Both the position numbers and the translations under genes were made by a program. DNA of 64,000 nucleotides. Origin: Pseudomonadota bacterium (GTDB lineage: Bacteria > Pseudomonadota > Alphaproteobacteria > Sneathiellales > Sneathiellaceae). Under the pieces are notes generated by a model. The model worked only from the letters and a program-made list of their open reading frames with translations, ran no database searches and had not been told where the DNA came from. Positions 8,742 through 17,856 of the stretch are shown here, piece by piece. The stretch is taken from NCBI GenBank assembly GCA_024743055.1, contig JANSXH010000013.1, forward strand, positions 1 through 64,000, given 5' to 3'. The stretch's first letter is position 1. Every line of letters begins with the position of its first letter.

Positions 8742-8756
8742 GAACAAAGCAAAAAC
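8742..8756. promoter_or_regulatory. Candidate degenerate SOS (LexA) box upstream of recA
   Basis: Alphaproteobacterial LexA sites have the form GAAC-N7-GAAC. Here GAAC (8742-8745) is followed after seven bases by AAAC (8753-8756), one mismatch, about 115 bases before the recA start. A second one-mismatch copy, GAAC-N7-GTAC, lies at 8808-8822. Neither is perfect, so recA regulation by LexA is likely on general grounds but the exact site is uncertain. Confidence 0.35.
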
Positions 8757-8870
8757 GAATAAATATAGCCTATATAAAACAAGGGGATAAAAAACTGTTG
8801 CCAAAGAGAACAAAACATGTACATTGGAGAAGTTGCATCCGAGAATGACCTATGGAATAAGGGGATAGTA

Positions 8871-9953
8871 ATGGTACAAGCAGCTCTTAAACTCGTTGAA
8901 GCAGGTGGCATGGATAAGAAAAAAGCGTTGGAAGCGGCGATGAGCCAGATCGACCGGGCCTTTGGTAAGGGATCGGTGATGAAGCTGGGTCAGCAGGAAG
9001 CTCTGGATGTAGAAGCAATTCCAACCGGGTCGGTTGGTCTGGATATCGGACTTGGCATCGGCGGTCTTCCCAAAGGGCGGGTTATCGAGATTTATGGGCC
9101 CGAAAGCTCCGGTAAGACGACCCTGGCTTTGCATGTGATTGCTGAAGCGCAGAAGAAGGGCGGAACATGTGCCTTTGTCGATGCCGAGCATGCCCTGGAT
9201 CCTGTTTACGCGAAAAAACTGGGCGTTGATGTGGATGAGTTACTGATTTCCCAGCCAGATACGGGAGAGCAGTCTCTTGAAATTACCGACACCTTGGTTC
9301 GCTCCGGCGCCATTGATGTGCTGGTTGTTGATAGTGTCGCAGCCTTGGTACCGCAGGCAGAGCTGGAAGGAGAGATGGGCGATACCCATGTCGGCTTGCA
9401 GGCTCGACTGATGAGCCAGGCCTTGCGGAAATTGACTGGTTCTATTTCCAGGTCCAACTGCATGGTGATTTTTATCAACCAGATCCGCATGAAAATCGGC
9501 GTGATGTTTGGCAGCCCTGAGACGACTTCGGGTGGGAACGCTCTGAAATTTTATGCCTCTGTCCGGTTGGATATTCGTCGGATCGGATCGATCAAGATCA
9601 AAGATGATATTGTCGGAAACCAAACCCGGGTGAAGGTTGTGAAAAACAAGGTAGCCCCGCCTTTCAAGGTGATCGAATTTGACATCATGTATGGGGAAGG
9701 CATTTCCAAGACCGGGGAAATTCTGGATCTTGGTGTCAAGGCCGAGATCGTTGAGAAATCCGGATCCTGGTATTCCTATGACAGTCAGAGAATTGGTCAG
9801 GGTCGGGAACAAGCGAAGATTTTCCTCAAAGAAAATCCGGAAATGGCGGCTGAGATTGAAACCAAGATTCTCGCCAATGCCGGTGTGATATCCGATGCGA
9901 TCCAGGGAACACCTGGAGAAGAGCCCCATGAAGAAGCGGATGCGGTAGAGTAA
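8871..9953 (+). CDS. recA: Recombinase RecA
   Basis: A full-length 360-residue RecA, the DNA strand-exchange protein and co-protease of LexA. The start at 8871 ([10 protein letters not shown]) matches the usual alphaproteobacterial N-terminus and has AAGGGG upstream; the longer in-frame start at 8817 adds 18 unlikely residues. Walker A is GPESSGKTT at residues 76-84 and Walker B is [12 protein letters not shown]. The DNA-binding loop regions [22 protein letters not shown] and [29 protein letters not shown] are intact, and the acidic C-terminal tail is present. The gene is monocistronic, with a strong terminator after it and a 200-base leader before it. Confidence 0.99.
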   Translation: MVQAALKLVEAGGMDKKKALEAAMSQIDRAFGKGSVMKLGQQEALDVEAIPTGSVGLDIGLGIGGLPKGRVIEIYGPESSGKTTLALHVIAEAQKKGGTCAFVDAEHALDPVYAKKLGVDVDELLISQPDTGEQSLEITDTLVRSGAIDVLVVDSVAALVPQAELEGEMGDTHVGLQARLMSQALRKLTGSISRSNCMVIFINQIRMKIGVMFGSPETTSGGNALKFYASVRLDIRRIGSIKIKDDIVGNQTRVKVVKNKVAPPFKVIEFDIMYGEGISKTGEILDLGVKAEIVEKSGSWYSYDSQRIGQGREQAKIFLKENPEMAAEIETKILANAGVISDAIQGTPGEEPHEEADAVE

Positions 9954-9993
9954 CTGATCAGACGCCAGTGAATATCGCGTTAGAGGGGAAATA

Positions 9994-10022
9994 AAAAGGC
10001 CGGCTATTGAAGCCGGCCTTTT
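9994..10022. terminator. Bidirectional rho-independent terminator between recA and icd
   Basis: An 11-bp stem, AAAAGGCCGGC paired with GCCGGCCTTTT, with a 7-base loop, flanked by an A-run on the left and a T-run on the right. It therefore works in both directions and separates the convergent recA and icd genes. Confidence 0.9.
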
Positions 10023-10048
10023 CGCATTTTTACTTTATGGGAAACTGA

Positions 10049-11263
10049 TTAGTTCATTTCCTTCTGCAGATTTGCATCCAGAGCGTCAAGGAACTGATTA
10101 GTCGTTAGCCAAGGCTGATTTGGTCCAACGAGAAGGGCCAGATCTTTTGTCATTTCGCCGCCTTCAACCGTGGCAACGCAGACTTTTTCAACCGAGTTTG
10201 CAAAGTCCCGAAGGGCATCATTATTGTCCAGTTTAGCACGATGCAGCAGACCGCGGGTCCAGGCAAAGATGGAAGCAATCGGGTTAGTGGATGTTTCCTC
10301 ACCGCGCTGATGCATGCGGTAATGGCGTGTCACGGTTCCATGGGCGGCTTCCGCTTCAACGGTTTCCCCATCCGGTGTCATCAGCACGGAGGTCATCAGC
10401 CCGAGAGAACCAAAGCCCTGAGCAACCGTATCCGACTGAACGTCGCCGTCATAGTTCTTGCAGGCCCAGACATATTTACCAGACCATTTCATGGCGCATG
10501 CGACCATGTCATCAATCAGCCGATGCTCATAGGTCAGGCCCCGCTTGTCGAACTCTGCCTTGAATTCGTTCTGGAAAACTTCTTCAAACAGATCCTTAAA
10601 GCGGCCGTCATAGGCTTTCATGATTGTGTTCTTGGTAGAAAGATAAACAGGCCAGTTACGGTTTAGGCCATAATTCATGCAAGCCCGAGCAAAACCGCGA
10701 ATGGATTCATCCAGGTTATACATGCTCATGGCGACACCACCACCGGGGAAATCAAAGACTTCAAATTCCTGAACTTCACCGCCATCCGCTGGCTCAAATT
10801 TCATGGTGAGCTTACCTGGGCCTGGCACCACAAGGTCGGTTGCACGGTACTGGTCGCCAAAGGCATGACGCCCGATCACAATCGGATCTGTCCAGCCTGG
10901 AACAAGGCGGGGGACATTAGAGCAGATGATGGGCTCACGAAACACGGTTCCACCAAGAATGTTGCGGATCGTCCCGTTAGGAGAGCGGTACATCTTTTTC
11001 AAACCAAATTCTTCAACCCGCTGTTCGTCCGGGGTGATCGTGGCACATTTCACGCCAACTCCGAATTCTCGAATTGCATTTGCCGCATCAATAGTGATCT
11101 GGTCATCGGTCTCATCCCTGGCTTCCATGCCGAGGTCGTAGTATTTAAGGTCGATATCCAAATAGGGGAGGATAAGTTTGTCTTTGATAAACGCCCAGAT
11201 AATCCGGGTCATTTCGTCTCCATCCAGTTCAACGACTGGATTTTTGACTTGAATCTTTGGCAT
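10049..11263 (-). CDS. icd: NADP-dependent isocitrate dehydrogenase (dimeric eukaryote type)
   Basis: A 404-residue enzyme converting isocitrate to 2-oxoglutarate and CO2 with NADP+ in the TCA cycle. The start at 11263 ([23 protein letters not shown]) has AGGAT upstream and matches this family; an upstream in-frame start adds 15 residues. Diagnostic segments include [19 protein letters not shown] (substrate serine and arginines), [24 protein letters not shown] with the metal-binding Asp residues, and [24 protein letters not shown] for NADP binding. The sequence is of the short homodimeric subfamily typical of alphaproteobacteria and mitochondria, unlike the E. coli icd type. It stands alone. 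Confidence 0.98.
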   Translation of the reverse strand: MPKIQVKNPVVELDGDEMTRIIWAFIKDKLILPYLDIDLKYYDLGMEARDETDDQITIDAANAIREFGVGVKCATITPDEQRVEEFGLKKMYRSPNGTIRNILGGTVFREPIICSNVPRLVPGWTDPIVIGRHAFGDQYRATDLVVPGPGKLTMKFEPADGGEVQEFEVFDFPGGGVAMSMYNLDESIRGFARACMNYGLNRNWPVYLSTKNTIMKAYDGRFKDLFEEVFQNEFKAEFDKRGLTYEHRLIDDMVACAMKWSGKYVWACKNYDGDVQSDTVAQGFGSLGLMTSVLMTPDGETVEAEAAHGTVTRHYRMHQRGEETSTNPIASIFAWTRGLLHRAKLDNNDALRDFANSVEKVCVATVEGGEMTKDLALLVGPNQPWLTTNQFLDALDANLQKEMN

Positions 11264-11364
11264 ATCGAGATCCTTTTTGCCTATATTGTTTGATGTATTC
11301 GGCAGCAAAATAGCATCGACGTCCAGACACGCAAGTCGATCCCGCGAAAAACTTCATTTTGTTG

Positions 11365-11949
11365 CTAAAATTTTGTGATATCCGGCGAAATGGTCGTTTC
11401 CGGGGCCGAAAGCAAGGTCGGAATAATGTCATCCAGATGCTCGACCACCTGAAAATACTGCCATGTTTCTTCCTGAGCGAATCCGGCATCAATCATATGT
11501 GCAATCAAATCCAGCAGCGGTTGCCAGTAATTCTTGTAATTGACGAGAATAATCGGCTTGTCATGAAGCCGCAACTGTCTCCAGGTTACCATCTCGAAAG
11601 TCTCATCAAGGGTACCCAGACCGCCAGGCAGGACTGCAAAGGCATCTGCCATCTGGAACATCTTCTCCTTGCGCACATGCATACTGTCGACCACATGCAA
11701 CTCTGTCAATTTCTCGTGACTGACTTCGATATCATGTAGATGACCTGGTATAATGCCGATAACCTGTCCATTGGCGGCAAGGGTTGCGTCGGCAATCAAT
11801 CCCATCAAACCGACATGACCGCCGCCGTAAATAAGTTTGATCCCGTTTTCGCCCATTTGGGTACCAAGGGTGACAGCCGCGTCCTTATGATCAGGATCGG
11901 TAGGCATTCTTGAGCCACAGTAAACACACAGAGAAGAGATCTTCGTCAT
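11365..11949 (-). CDS. LOG family protein (cytokinin riboside 5'-monophosphate phosphoribohydrolase-like)
   Basis: A 194-residue protein starting at 11949 (MTKISSLCVYCGSRM), the usual N-terminus of the TIGR00730 family. It holds the nucleotide-binding glycine segment YGGGHVGLMG, the conserved MHVRKEKMFQMADAF and the catalytic PGGLGTLDETFE. Family members cleave the N-glycosidic bond of nucleoside 5'-monophosphates, releasing ribose 5-phosphate; in bacteria the physiological substrate is usually unknown. Its ATG shares bases with the start of the divergent secreted protein gene, so the ribosome site of this gene lies inside the other gene's signal-peptide codons. A much longer in-frame extension has no support. 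Confidence 0.9.
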   Translation of the reverse strand: MTKISSLCVYCGSRMPTDPDHKDAAVTLGTQMGENGIKLIYGGGHVGLMGLIADATLAANGQVIGIIPGHLHDIEVSHEKLTELHVVDSMHVRKEKMFQMADAFAVLPGGLGTLDETFEMVTWRQLRLHDKPIILVNYKNYWQPLLDLIAHMIDAGFAQEETWQYFQVVEHLDDIIPTLLSAPETTISPDITKF

Positions 11950-12346
11950 GAATTTGCCTATCGTTCGGAGAAATATCTGGTTCAGCTTTTCAGCTTTCCT
12001 TATGTGCTGCGTGCTGGCACTTACGTCAAGTCCTGTTTTCGCCGGTAAGGCAGATGTCATCGACGTCAAAGTGAGTAAGGTCGAGGCGGATGTGTATCGC
12101 TTTAGTGTGACTGTCAAACATGAGGATGAGGGTTGGGATCATTACGCAGATCGATGGGAAGTCTTTGATTTGCAGGGAAATAGCTTGGGGACACGGGTAT
12201 TGATGCATCCTCATGTGGATGAACAGCCTTTCACCAGATCAATGACCCTTTCTATCCCGATGCATGTCAAAGAAGTTGTCATAAAAGCCCATGACAAGGT
12301 TCACGGCGATGGCGGCGCAGAAATTGTTGTCAGACTTCCGCAATGA
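11948..12346 (+). CDS. Secreted protein of unknown function
   Basis: A 132-residue protein with a signal peptide (WFSFSAFLMCCVLALTSSPVFA, cleaved before GKAD) and a small beta-rich mature domain: VIDVKVSKVEADVYRFSVTV, DEGWDHYADRWEVFDLQG, and LSIPMHVKEVVIKAHDKVHGDGG. Histidines are frequent (HEDEGWDHYAD, HPHVDE, KVHGDGG), which would suit metal binding, but there is no recognised motif. The start at 11948 has a GAAGAG box nearby and overlaps the divergent LOG gene start by two bases. Two c-type cytochrome genes follow on the same strand after 76 bases, so a periplasmic redox context is possible. Confidence 0.7.
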   Translation: MNLPIVRRNIWFSFSAFLMCCVLALTSSPVFAGKADVIDVKVSKVEADVYRFSVTVKHEDEGWDHYADRWEVFDLQGNSLGTRVLMHPHVDEQPFTRSMTLSIPMHVKEVVIKAHDKVHGDGGAEIVVRLPQ

Positions 12347-12422
12347 ACCTAAGGTAATAGTCGGAATTAGCGTTTATCAAGTGAGTGTTGGTTAAATAAA
12401 AAAGCAATCCAGGAGAGTTAGA

Positions 12423-12896
12423 ATGAAAAAGCGTCTGATGAATACGATTGTAGGGGTGATTGTCGGAGCAGGTGTTCTGGTAACCATGGCATCGGCTCAT
12501 TCGGAATCCACCGGAAATGCGGAAGCGGACTACCGCATTCAAAAGATGAAGGAAATTGGCATGAACATGGGGGCTATTGGCAAGGTTGCCAAAGGCGAGG
12601 CACCTTATAGTGAAGCTCTTAATGAAAATGCTAAAGCCATTGCCGAACTTGCCAGCAACATGGGCAAATGGTTCCCCGAAGGCTCCGGTGTGGAAGCGTC
12701 CCGGTCCAAACCTGATATTTGGGATCCTGCCAACAAGGACAAGTTTGCCCAGGATATTGTCAACCTTCAGGAAGCGAGCCTTGGCCTTGTGGTCGCAGTT
12801 CAGTCCGGCGATCAAGCCAAGATCGGCGCTGCCTTGAAAGCGACTGGTGGTACGTGTGGAGCCTGTCACAAGCAATTCCGTAAACCCAAACAATAG
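12423..12896 (+). CDS. Cytochrome c' (class II c-type cytochrome)
   Basis: A 157-residue periplasmic haem protein. A signal peptide (VGVIVGAGVLVTMASA) is followed by a four-helix bundle that begins DYRIQKMKEIGMNMGAIGKVAKGE. The haem-binding CGACH lies at residues 145-149, close to the C-terminus, as expected for class II cytochromes. There is an AGGAGAG box before the ATG. Cytochromes c' bind or buffer NO and donate electrons, though many remain without a defined role. The di-haem cytochrome gene begins eight bases later, so the two are co-transcribed and may form one electron-transfer unit. Confidence 0.93.
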   Translation: MKKRLMNTIVGVIVGAGVLVTMASAHSESTGNAEADYRIQKMKEIGMNMGAIGKVAKGEAPYSEALNENAKAIAELASNMGKWFPEGSGVEASRSKPDIWDPANKDKFAQDIVNLQEASLGLVVAVQSGDQAKIGAALKATGGTCGACHKQFRKPKQ

Positions 12897-12904
12897 GGAA
12901 TTTC

Positions 12905-13843
12905 ATGCAGCCCCTTAGTTTTGGGCAAAAATTGAGAAATGCGTTTGATCCGATTCACTCGGTCGCGCATCTCTCAACCCTTGGTCTTGTCGTTATTTTA
13001 CTACTATTGTTGACACCGGGGGTAGTCACTGCTTCAGAGGAGGCAGGGTCCTATGCAACAGCCGCAGGCGGCTGTTACGGGTGTCATACGAATACGACGC
13101 CCGGAAGTACACCCTTTGCAGGAGGGCGGGAACTCAAAACGCCGTTCGGCAGCTTTTACAGCCCAAATATCACCCCCGATATTGAAAATGGTATCGGGAG
13201 CTGGACCGATGAACAGTTCGTAAAAGCCCTGAAAGAGGGTGTTGGTCCGGAAGGCCACCTTTATTTCCCGGTCTTTCCTTACACGAGCTATACAAAAATG
13301 ACAGATGAGGACGCCTTGGCCATCAAGTCCTATCTGTTTTCCTTGCCACCCTCACCGGAAAAGAACAAAGACCATGGTATTGGAGCACCGCTTTCCTGGC
13401 GTTGGTTGCAATGGGGGTGGCGCCTTTTGTTTTTTGATGACGGACCTTATGTGCCGCCACAAGGCGCGTCAGCAGAGGTGGCCCGTGGCGGATATCTAGT
13501 GGATGCCATGACCCATTGTGGGGAATGCCATACACCCAGAAACTTCGTTGGCGCAGTTGACAGTAGCCTATATCTAGCCGGAACTTCAAACGGTGGGGAG
13601 GGGGAACTTGTCCCAAATATCACACCGGATATGACAACAGGGATAGGGGATTGGTCTCGAGGCGACCTGATAAGCTTTATGAAAAACGGCCTCAAGCCAG
13701 ATTTTGATGATGTACAAGGCAGCATGATGGAAGTCATCGATCACGGCACGTCCAAATTAACGGATGAAGATCTTGGCGCTATTGCAGACTATTTGAAGTC
13801 GATTCCGCCTATAATTAATAGAGTTACCAGAGCGAAACCTTAG
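12905..13843 (+). CDS. Di-haem c-type cytochrome
   Basis: A protein of 312 residues with an N-terminal membrane or signal helix (STLGLVVILLLLLTPGVVTA) and two cytochrome c domains. CYGCH lies at 57-61 and CGECH at 205-209. Both domains share the pattern SPNITPDxxxGIG.W and FVKALKEG/FMKNGLKP, as in the cytochrome subunits of membrane-bound alcohol, gluconate and fructose dehydrogenases. It probably carries electrons from a periplasmic dehydrogenase to the respiratory chain, but no dehydrogenase is encoded nearby. The partner may instead be the cytochrome c' encoded just upstream. Confidence 0.9.
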   Translation: MQPLSFGQKLRNAFDPIHSVAHLSTLGLVVILLLLLTPGVVTASEEAGSYATAAGGCYGCHTNTTPGSTPFAGGRELKTPFGSFYSPNITPDIENGIGSWTDEQFVKALKEGVGPEGHLYFPVFPYTSYTKMTDEDALAIKSYLFSLPPSPEKNKDHGIGAPLSWRWLQWGWRLLFFDDGPYVPPQGASAEVARGGYLVDAMTHCGECHTPRNFVGAVDSSLYLAGTSNGGEGELVPNITPDMTTGIGDWSRGDLISFMKNGLKPDFDDVQGSMMEVIDHGTSKLTDEDLGAIADYLKSIPPIINRVTRAKP

Positions 13844-13888
13844 AATACCCGACAAGACATTGCGTCATTTGTCCTTGCAGTTCATAAT

Positions 13889-13918
13889 AGCCTCACAATC
13901 AGCATTTATAGTGAGGCT
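13889..13918 (+). promoter_or_regulatory. Hairpin that pairs with the Shine-Dalgarno region of the LysM gene
   Basis: AGCCTCAC (13889-13896) is the exact reverse complement of GTGAGGCT (13911-13918), with a 14-base loop. The right arm holds the only GAGG-like ribosome site for the GTG start at 13922. In the RNA this site would be paired. There is no T-run after it, so terminator action for the cytochrome operon is less likely than an effect on translation. Confidence 0.45.
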
Positions 13919-13921
13919 CTG

Positions 13922-15085
13922 GTGCGCGTATTTGGTATCCTGGCAATTCTTCTGCTTATCGTAGCAGGCCTGTTCCTTTTTCTTCGCGGTGACAATTTTT
14001 TTGGCTCTGAGGATCCGGATGAAACTGTCACATCCTCTACTGATGACCCTGCTTCAGACACAAAGAAAGAAGAGAGAGAGGCGGGGGCGGCATCTGACAG
14101 CTCGAAAAGCCCGTCCTCACCGAATGAAGACACGACTTCTTCCGCTTCCACAGATGCTAGTCAACCAAAAGTCATAGAAAAGAAACTGGATGATGTAACC
14201 AGTGAAGCCGGCAAGAAAACATTTGATGCTCGGCCCAGCTTTGACGTCGTTCGGGTAGATCGCAATTGCGAATTGCTGGTTGCCGGAAGAGCGGTGCCCT
14301 CTTCAATTATTAAGATTCTTGTTGATGGGGAAGGAACGGGCGAGGTTACGACCTCAGCGCGCGGAGAATGGTTGTTTACTTCCGATGTTCCTTTGGCAGC
14401 AGGATCAAAAGTCATCAATCTCAAGGCTACGAACCCGGATGGAGCGGAACTAGAATCTGACCGGCTTGTCGTAATGAATGTACCCGATTGTGCCAAGCCA
14501 CTCGACCAGCGGGAGCCGGCAATCGCTATGCTGGCGCCAGCTGGGGAAGAAGAGAACAAGGATCGGTCAGAGCGGATCATTCAGCTGCTTCAGGTGCCGG
14601 ATGCAAAGGGCGATGTCTCAGCTGCCAAAGATCTGAGTCTTGGCGCTGTGAATTATAACGACAATGGTCAACTTGAGTTTTCTGGTAAAGGTATTCCGGG
14701 GAAAAACATACGTGTATATGTCAATAATCGCCCGGTTGGATCGACAGTCGTAGGTGAGGACGGCACCTGGTCATTGCGGCCTGAAGCGACTGTTGCACCA
14801 GGTACCCATAACCTTCGCATCGATCAAACAGAAGCAGATGGCAAGGTGATTTCAAGGGTTGAACTGCCGTTTCAGCGGGAAGCAGCAAGCGATGTCCTGC
14901 TGGCTCGTGAAAATGGCAGTGTGAGCGCAATTGTTCAGCCTGGCAACAGTCTTTGGAGGATCGCCCGGCGGGTTTACGGGCAGGGTATCCAATATACAGT
15001 TATTTATCAGGCCAACCAGGATCAGATCCGCGATCCGGATATGATCTTCCCGGGGCAGATATTTAAATTGCCGGACCAGAACTAG
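13922..15085 (+). CDS. LysM-domain protein with Ig-like repeats and acidic linker
   Basis: A 387-residue protein with a GTG start. One N-terminal anchor helix (VFGILAILLLIVAGLFLFL) is followed by a disordered acidic and serine-rich stretch (about 30-90). Two beta-sandwich, Ig-like modules follow (one with VDRNCELLVAGRAVPSSIIKI, one with LEFSGKGIPGKNIRVYVNNR). The C-terminal LysM domain has PGNSLWRIARRVYGQGIQYTVIYQANQDQIRDPDMIFPGQIFKLP, here quoted by its ends: it starts at PGNSLWRIA and ends QIFKLP. It is anchored in the inner membrane and probably binds peptidoglycan. Alphaproteobacteria often carry such a protein; its job is not established. A hairpin covers its ribosome site. Confidence 0.85.
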   Translation: MRVFGILAILLLIVAGLFLFLRGDNFFGSEDPDETVTSSTDDPASDTKKEEREAGAASDSSKSPSSPNEDTTSSASTDASQPKVIEKKLDDVTSEAGKKTFDARPSFDVVRVDRNCELLVAGRAVPSSIIKILVDGEGTGEVTTSARGEWLFTSDVPLAAGSKVINLKATNPDGAELESDRLVVMNVPDCAKPLDQREPAIAMLAPAGEEENKDRSERIIQLLQVPDAKGDVSAAKDLSLGAVNYNDNGQLEFSGKGIPGKNIRVYVNNRPVGSTVVGEDGTWSLRPEATVAPGTHNLRIDQTEADGKVISRVELPFQREAASDVLLARENGSVSAIVQPGNSLWRIARRVYGQGIQYTVIYQANQDQIRDPDMIFPGQIFKLPDQN

Positions 15086-15226
15086 GACCTCGCTCCTAGG
15101 CTGGATCAGACACCGGATCAGTATAATGTGGCGGTGGTTACATTTTGTGGAAACGCCCAATTTTTTGATACGTGATTAGCTGCATTTCCTATATCTTACT
15201 GTACCCTTTAGTCTTTAAGGAACCGT

Positions 15227-17059
15227 ATGAGCGCGACCAAATTTGACAGTCACTCCCATGATAATCAGCGAAGTCATCTATCGACTATCCGCTCTCTGGG
15301 GAGTTATTTGTGGATCAGCGGCCGCAATGACCTGAAAATTCGGGTGATGATTGCCGTCGTCCTGCTGGTTCTGGCGGAAGTCGCTTCTGTCTACACGCCC
15401 TATCTACTGAAATTTATCGTTGACGATATGACTGGGGATGTGAACCCGGTAATCGTCATGCCTGCGGGCTTAATCATCGCCTTTGGTGTTGCTCGTGTCC
15501 TTACCCAAGCATTTGCTGAGTTGCGAGATGCGGTGTTTGCTAAGGTCGGTCAGAATGCTATCCGACAGGTAGCCTTGTCCACCTTTCAGCATCTCCATCA
15601 GTTGTCTTTGCGCTTTCACATGGATCGCCAAACCGGGGGGCTCAGCCGGGTCATTGAGCGAGGCACAAAGGGCATAGATTTTCTTCTGCGGTTTATGCTT
15701 TTCAATATTGTCCCCACATTTCTCAAAATTGTTTTTATCTGCGGAATAATGCTGGTTGAGTACGGCTGGGTGATCTCCTTGATAACTTTCTCAACCCTTG
15801 TCGGCTATATTTTCTTTACTTTGACTGTAACAGAATGGCGCTTGAAGTTTCGGCGAACAATGAACGAGAAGGACAGTGAGGCAAATACCAAGGCTATCGA
15901 TAGTTTACTGAACTTCGAAACTGTCAAATATTTTGGAAACGAAAATCACGAGGCACAGCGTTTTGATCGTGCACTTGCCGGATATGAGAAGGCGGCAGTG
16001 AGAAGTAATACGACACTAGCTTATCTGAATATCGGTCAAGGGGTCATCATTAGCGTTGGAATGGTTGCCGTCTTACTTCTCTCGGCCAAAGGGGTCGTGG
16101 ATGGAAAATATACGGTTGGGGATTTTGTCGCCATTCAAGCTTTTTTAATGCTGCTCATTCAGCCATTGAACTTTTTGGGATTTGTCTATCGGGAGATAAA
16201 GCAAAGCCTTGTCGACATGGAGAAGATGTTTGAGCTTCTATTCGTCTCTCGTGAAATCGATGATAAACTAGATGCTAAACCCCTCGCGGAAGGGGGCGGT
16301 GAGGTAGAGTTTCATAACGTCGATTTTGGCTATGAAGCCAATCGTCAGATACTACATGATGTGTCCTTCAAAGTAGAACCTGGAAAGAAGATAGCCATTG
16401 TCGGCCCCTCTGGTGCCGGTAAATCGACAATCTCTCGGATTCTCTTCAGGTTCTATGATGTCGACAAAGGCTATGTAACGATTGATGGCAACAGGGTGGA
16501 TGAAACAACCCAGGTGTCTTTGCGTGCCGCTATTGGTATCGTTCCGCAGGACACCGTCCTCTTTAATGACACGATTCGGTATAATATCCGGTATGGACGG
16601 CCTGAAGCGACAACAGAAGAAGTAGAAGAGGCTGCGCGTCTTGCCAGCATCGACGGCTTCATTGAAAAACTGCCCGAAGGCTATGATACCATGGTTGGTG
16701 AGCGCGGTTTAAAGCTGTCAGGTGGAGAGAAACAGCGGGTTGCCATTGCCCGTACTATCCTGAAGCAGCCTCGGATCTTGTTGTTTGACGAAGCGACTTC
16801 AGCGCTTGATTCCCATACGGAAAAGGAAATTCAGGCGAGCCTTGCAGAGGTCTCCAAAGACAGAACCACACTTGTCATTGCCCACCGGCTATCAACAGTC
16901 GTCGATGCCGACGAAATCATCGTGCTGGATGCCGGGCGTATCCAGGAGAGGGGCCGTCATCATGAGCTTCTTGAGAAGGACGGTCAATATGCCGCCATGT
17001 GGGCTCGACAACAGGAAGCTGCCAGCTATCAAGAGAAGCTTGAGCAGGTACTGGATTAA
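15227..17059 (+). CDS. Atm1/HMT1-type ABC exporter (fused permease and ATPase)
   Basis: A 610-residue half-transporter working as a homodimer. The N-terminal six-helix domain includes RQVALSTFQHLHQLSLRFH and the TGGLSRVIERGTKGI segment that is typical of the mitochondrial Atm1 family. The ATPase has Walker A GPSGAGKST at residues 393-401, signature LSGGEKQR at 497-504 and Walker B ILLFDEATSALD. Bacterial homologues export glutathione-linked persulfide or metal conjugates and help with heavy-metal tolerance and iron-sulfur biogenesis. It stands between a LysM gene and the psd-pssA pair, with no obvious functional link to either. Confidence 0.93.
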   Translation: MSATKFDSHSHDNQRSHLSTIRSLGSYLWISGRNDLKIRVMIAVVLLVLAEVASVYTPYLLKFIVDDMTGDVNPVIVMPAGLIIAFGVARVLTQAFAELRDAVFAKVGQNAIRQVALSTFQHLHQLSLRFHMDRQTGGLSRVIERGTKGIDFLLRFMLFNIVPTFLKIVFICGIMLVEYGWVISLITFSTLVGYIFFTLTVTEWRLKFRRTMNEKDSEANTKAIDSLLNFETVKYFGNENHEAQRFDRALAGYEKAAVRSNTTLAYLNIGQGVIISVGMVAVLLLSAKGVVDGKYTVGDFVAIQAFLMLLIQPLNFLGFVYREIKQSLVDMEKMFELLFVSREIDDKLDAKPLAEGGGEVEFHNVDFGYEANRQILHDVSFKVEPGKKIAIVGPSGAGKSTISRILFRFYDVDKGYVTIDGNRVDETTQVSLRAAIGIVPQDTVLFNDTIRYNIRYGRPEATTEEVEEAARLASIDGFIEKLPEGYDTMVGERGLKLSGGEKQRVAIARTILKQPRILLFDEATSALDSHTEKEIQASLAEVSKDRTTLVIAHRLSTVVDADEIIVLDAGRIQERGRHHELLEKDGQYAAMWARQQEAASYQEKLEQVLD

Positions 17060-17157
17060 ACGCTACACTCCCGACAACATCTTTTTGTTCTTTTTCATCC
17101 CAACCTGGGCTATAGGGCTATTATTGATAAAGGCCGCGTGCCGGAAGGAAGACAAAT

Positions 17158-17856
17158 ATGGATACCTTGAAATCTGTTCTAGTGCCGATAAATCCGGAAG
17201 GACATCGGTTTATCGCCATTTTCGCGGCGATCACCCTTGCCTTGTTCCTGTTTACCTGGCCCTTTCTCGGATGGATCGGTGTTGTACTGACCCTCTGGTG
17301 CGTCTATTTTTTCCGTGATCCGGATCGTCATGTCCCGACACGGGACGGACTGATCGTTAGTCCAGCGGATGGCGTTGTACAGCTGATTGAACGGGCCGTG
17401 CCACCTGAGGAACTTGGCATGGGAACCGATGCCATGCTGCGGGTCAGTGTTTTCCTCAATGTTTTCAATGTTCATGTCAATCGGGTTCCACTTGGTGGTA
17501 CTGTCGTACGTCAGGTGTATCGCCCCGGAAAATTCCTCAACGCGGCTCTAGATAAAGCATCCGAGGATAATGAGCGTCATGCCGTTCATCTACAGACAGA
17601 GGACGGTAAGGATATCGTCTTTGTTCAGATCGCCGGTCTAGTCGCCCGCCGAATTGTCTGTTACCTAACAGATGGCCAGCAGGTGCGTACCGGCGAGAGA
17701 TTTGGCCTTATCCGCTTCGGGAGCCGTACGGATATCTATTTACCGGAAGGTGTTGAACCCCTGGTCGGCGTAGGCCAAAACATGGTGGGCGGTGAAACAG
17801 TGATTGCCGATTTAAAGGGTGATAATACAGATGCTGCTGCTGTGGAGGTCCGATAA
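17158..17856 (+). CDS. psd: Phosphatidylserine decarboxylase proenzyme (short form)
   Basis: A 232-residue enzyme that makes phosphatidylethanolamine from phosphatidylserine. Two N-terminal hydrophobic stretches ([30 protein letters not shown]) anchor it in the inner membrane. [17 protein letters not shown] and [12 protein letters not shown] are family signatures. The self-cleavage site is Gly188-Ser189 in RFGSRTDIY, which generates the pyruvoyl group on the small alpha chain. The ATG has GGAAGGA upstream. pssA follows with no gap, so precursor synthesis and decarboxylation are co-expressed. Confidence 0.97.
   Translation: MDTLKSVLVPINPEGHRFIAIFAAITLALFLFTWPFLGWIGVVLTLWCVYFFRDPDRHVPTRDGLIVSPADGVVQLIERAVPPEELGMGTDAMLRVSVFLNVFNVHVNRVPLGGTVVRQVYRPGKFLNAALDKASEDNERHAVHLQTEDGKDIVFVQIAGLVARRIVCYLTDGQQVRTGERFGLIRFGSRTDIYLPEGVEPLVGVGQNMVGGETVIADLKGDNTDAAAVEVR

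Noticed and set aside
9240-9929. A 229-codon minus-strand frame inside recA
   Set aside because: It lies wholly antisense to recA and reflects its codon bias; no coding signature of its own.
12330-12893. A 187-codon minus-strand frame across the cytochrome c' gene
   Set aside because: Antisense shadow; the plus strand carries a clear signal peptide and CGACH haem site.
15082-15099. Short hairpin CTAGGA/TCCTAG at the LysM stop codon as a terminator
   Set aside because: Six-bp stem, no T-run, and it overlaps the stop codon; too weak to claim.
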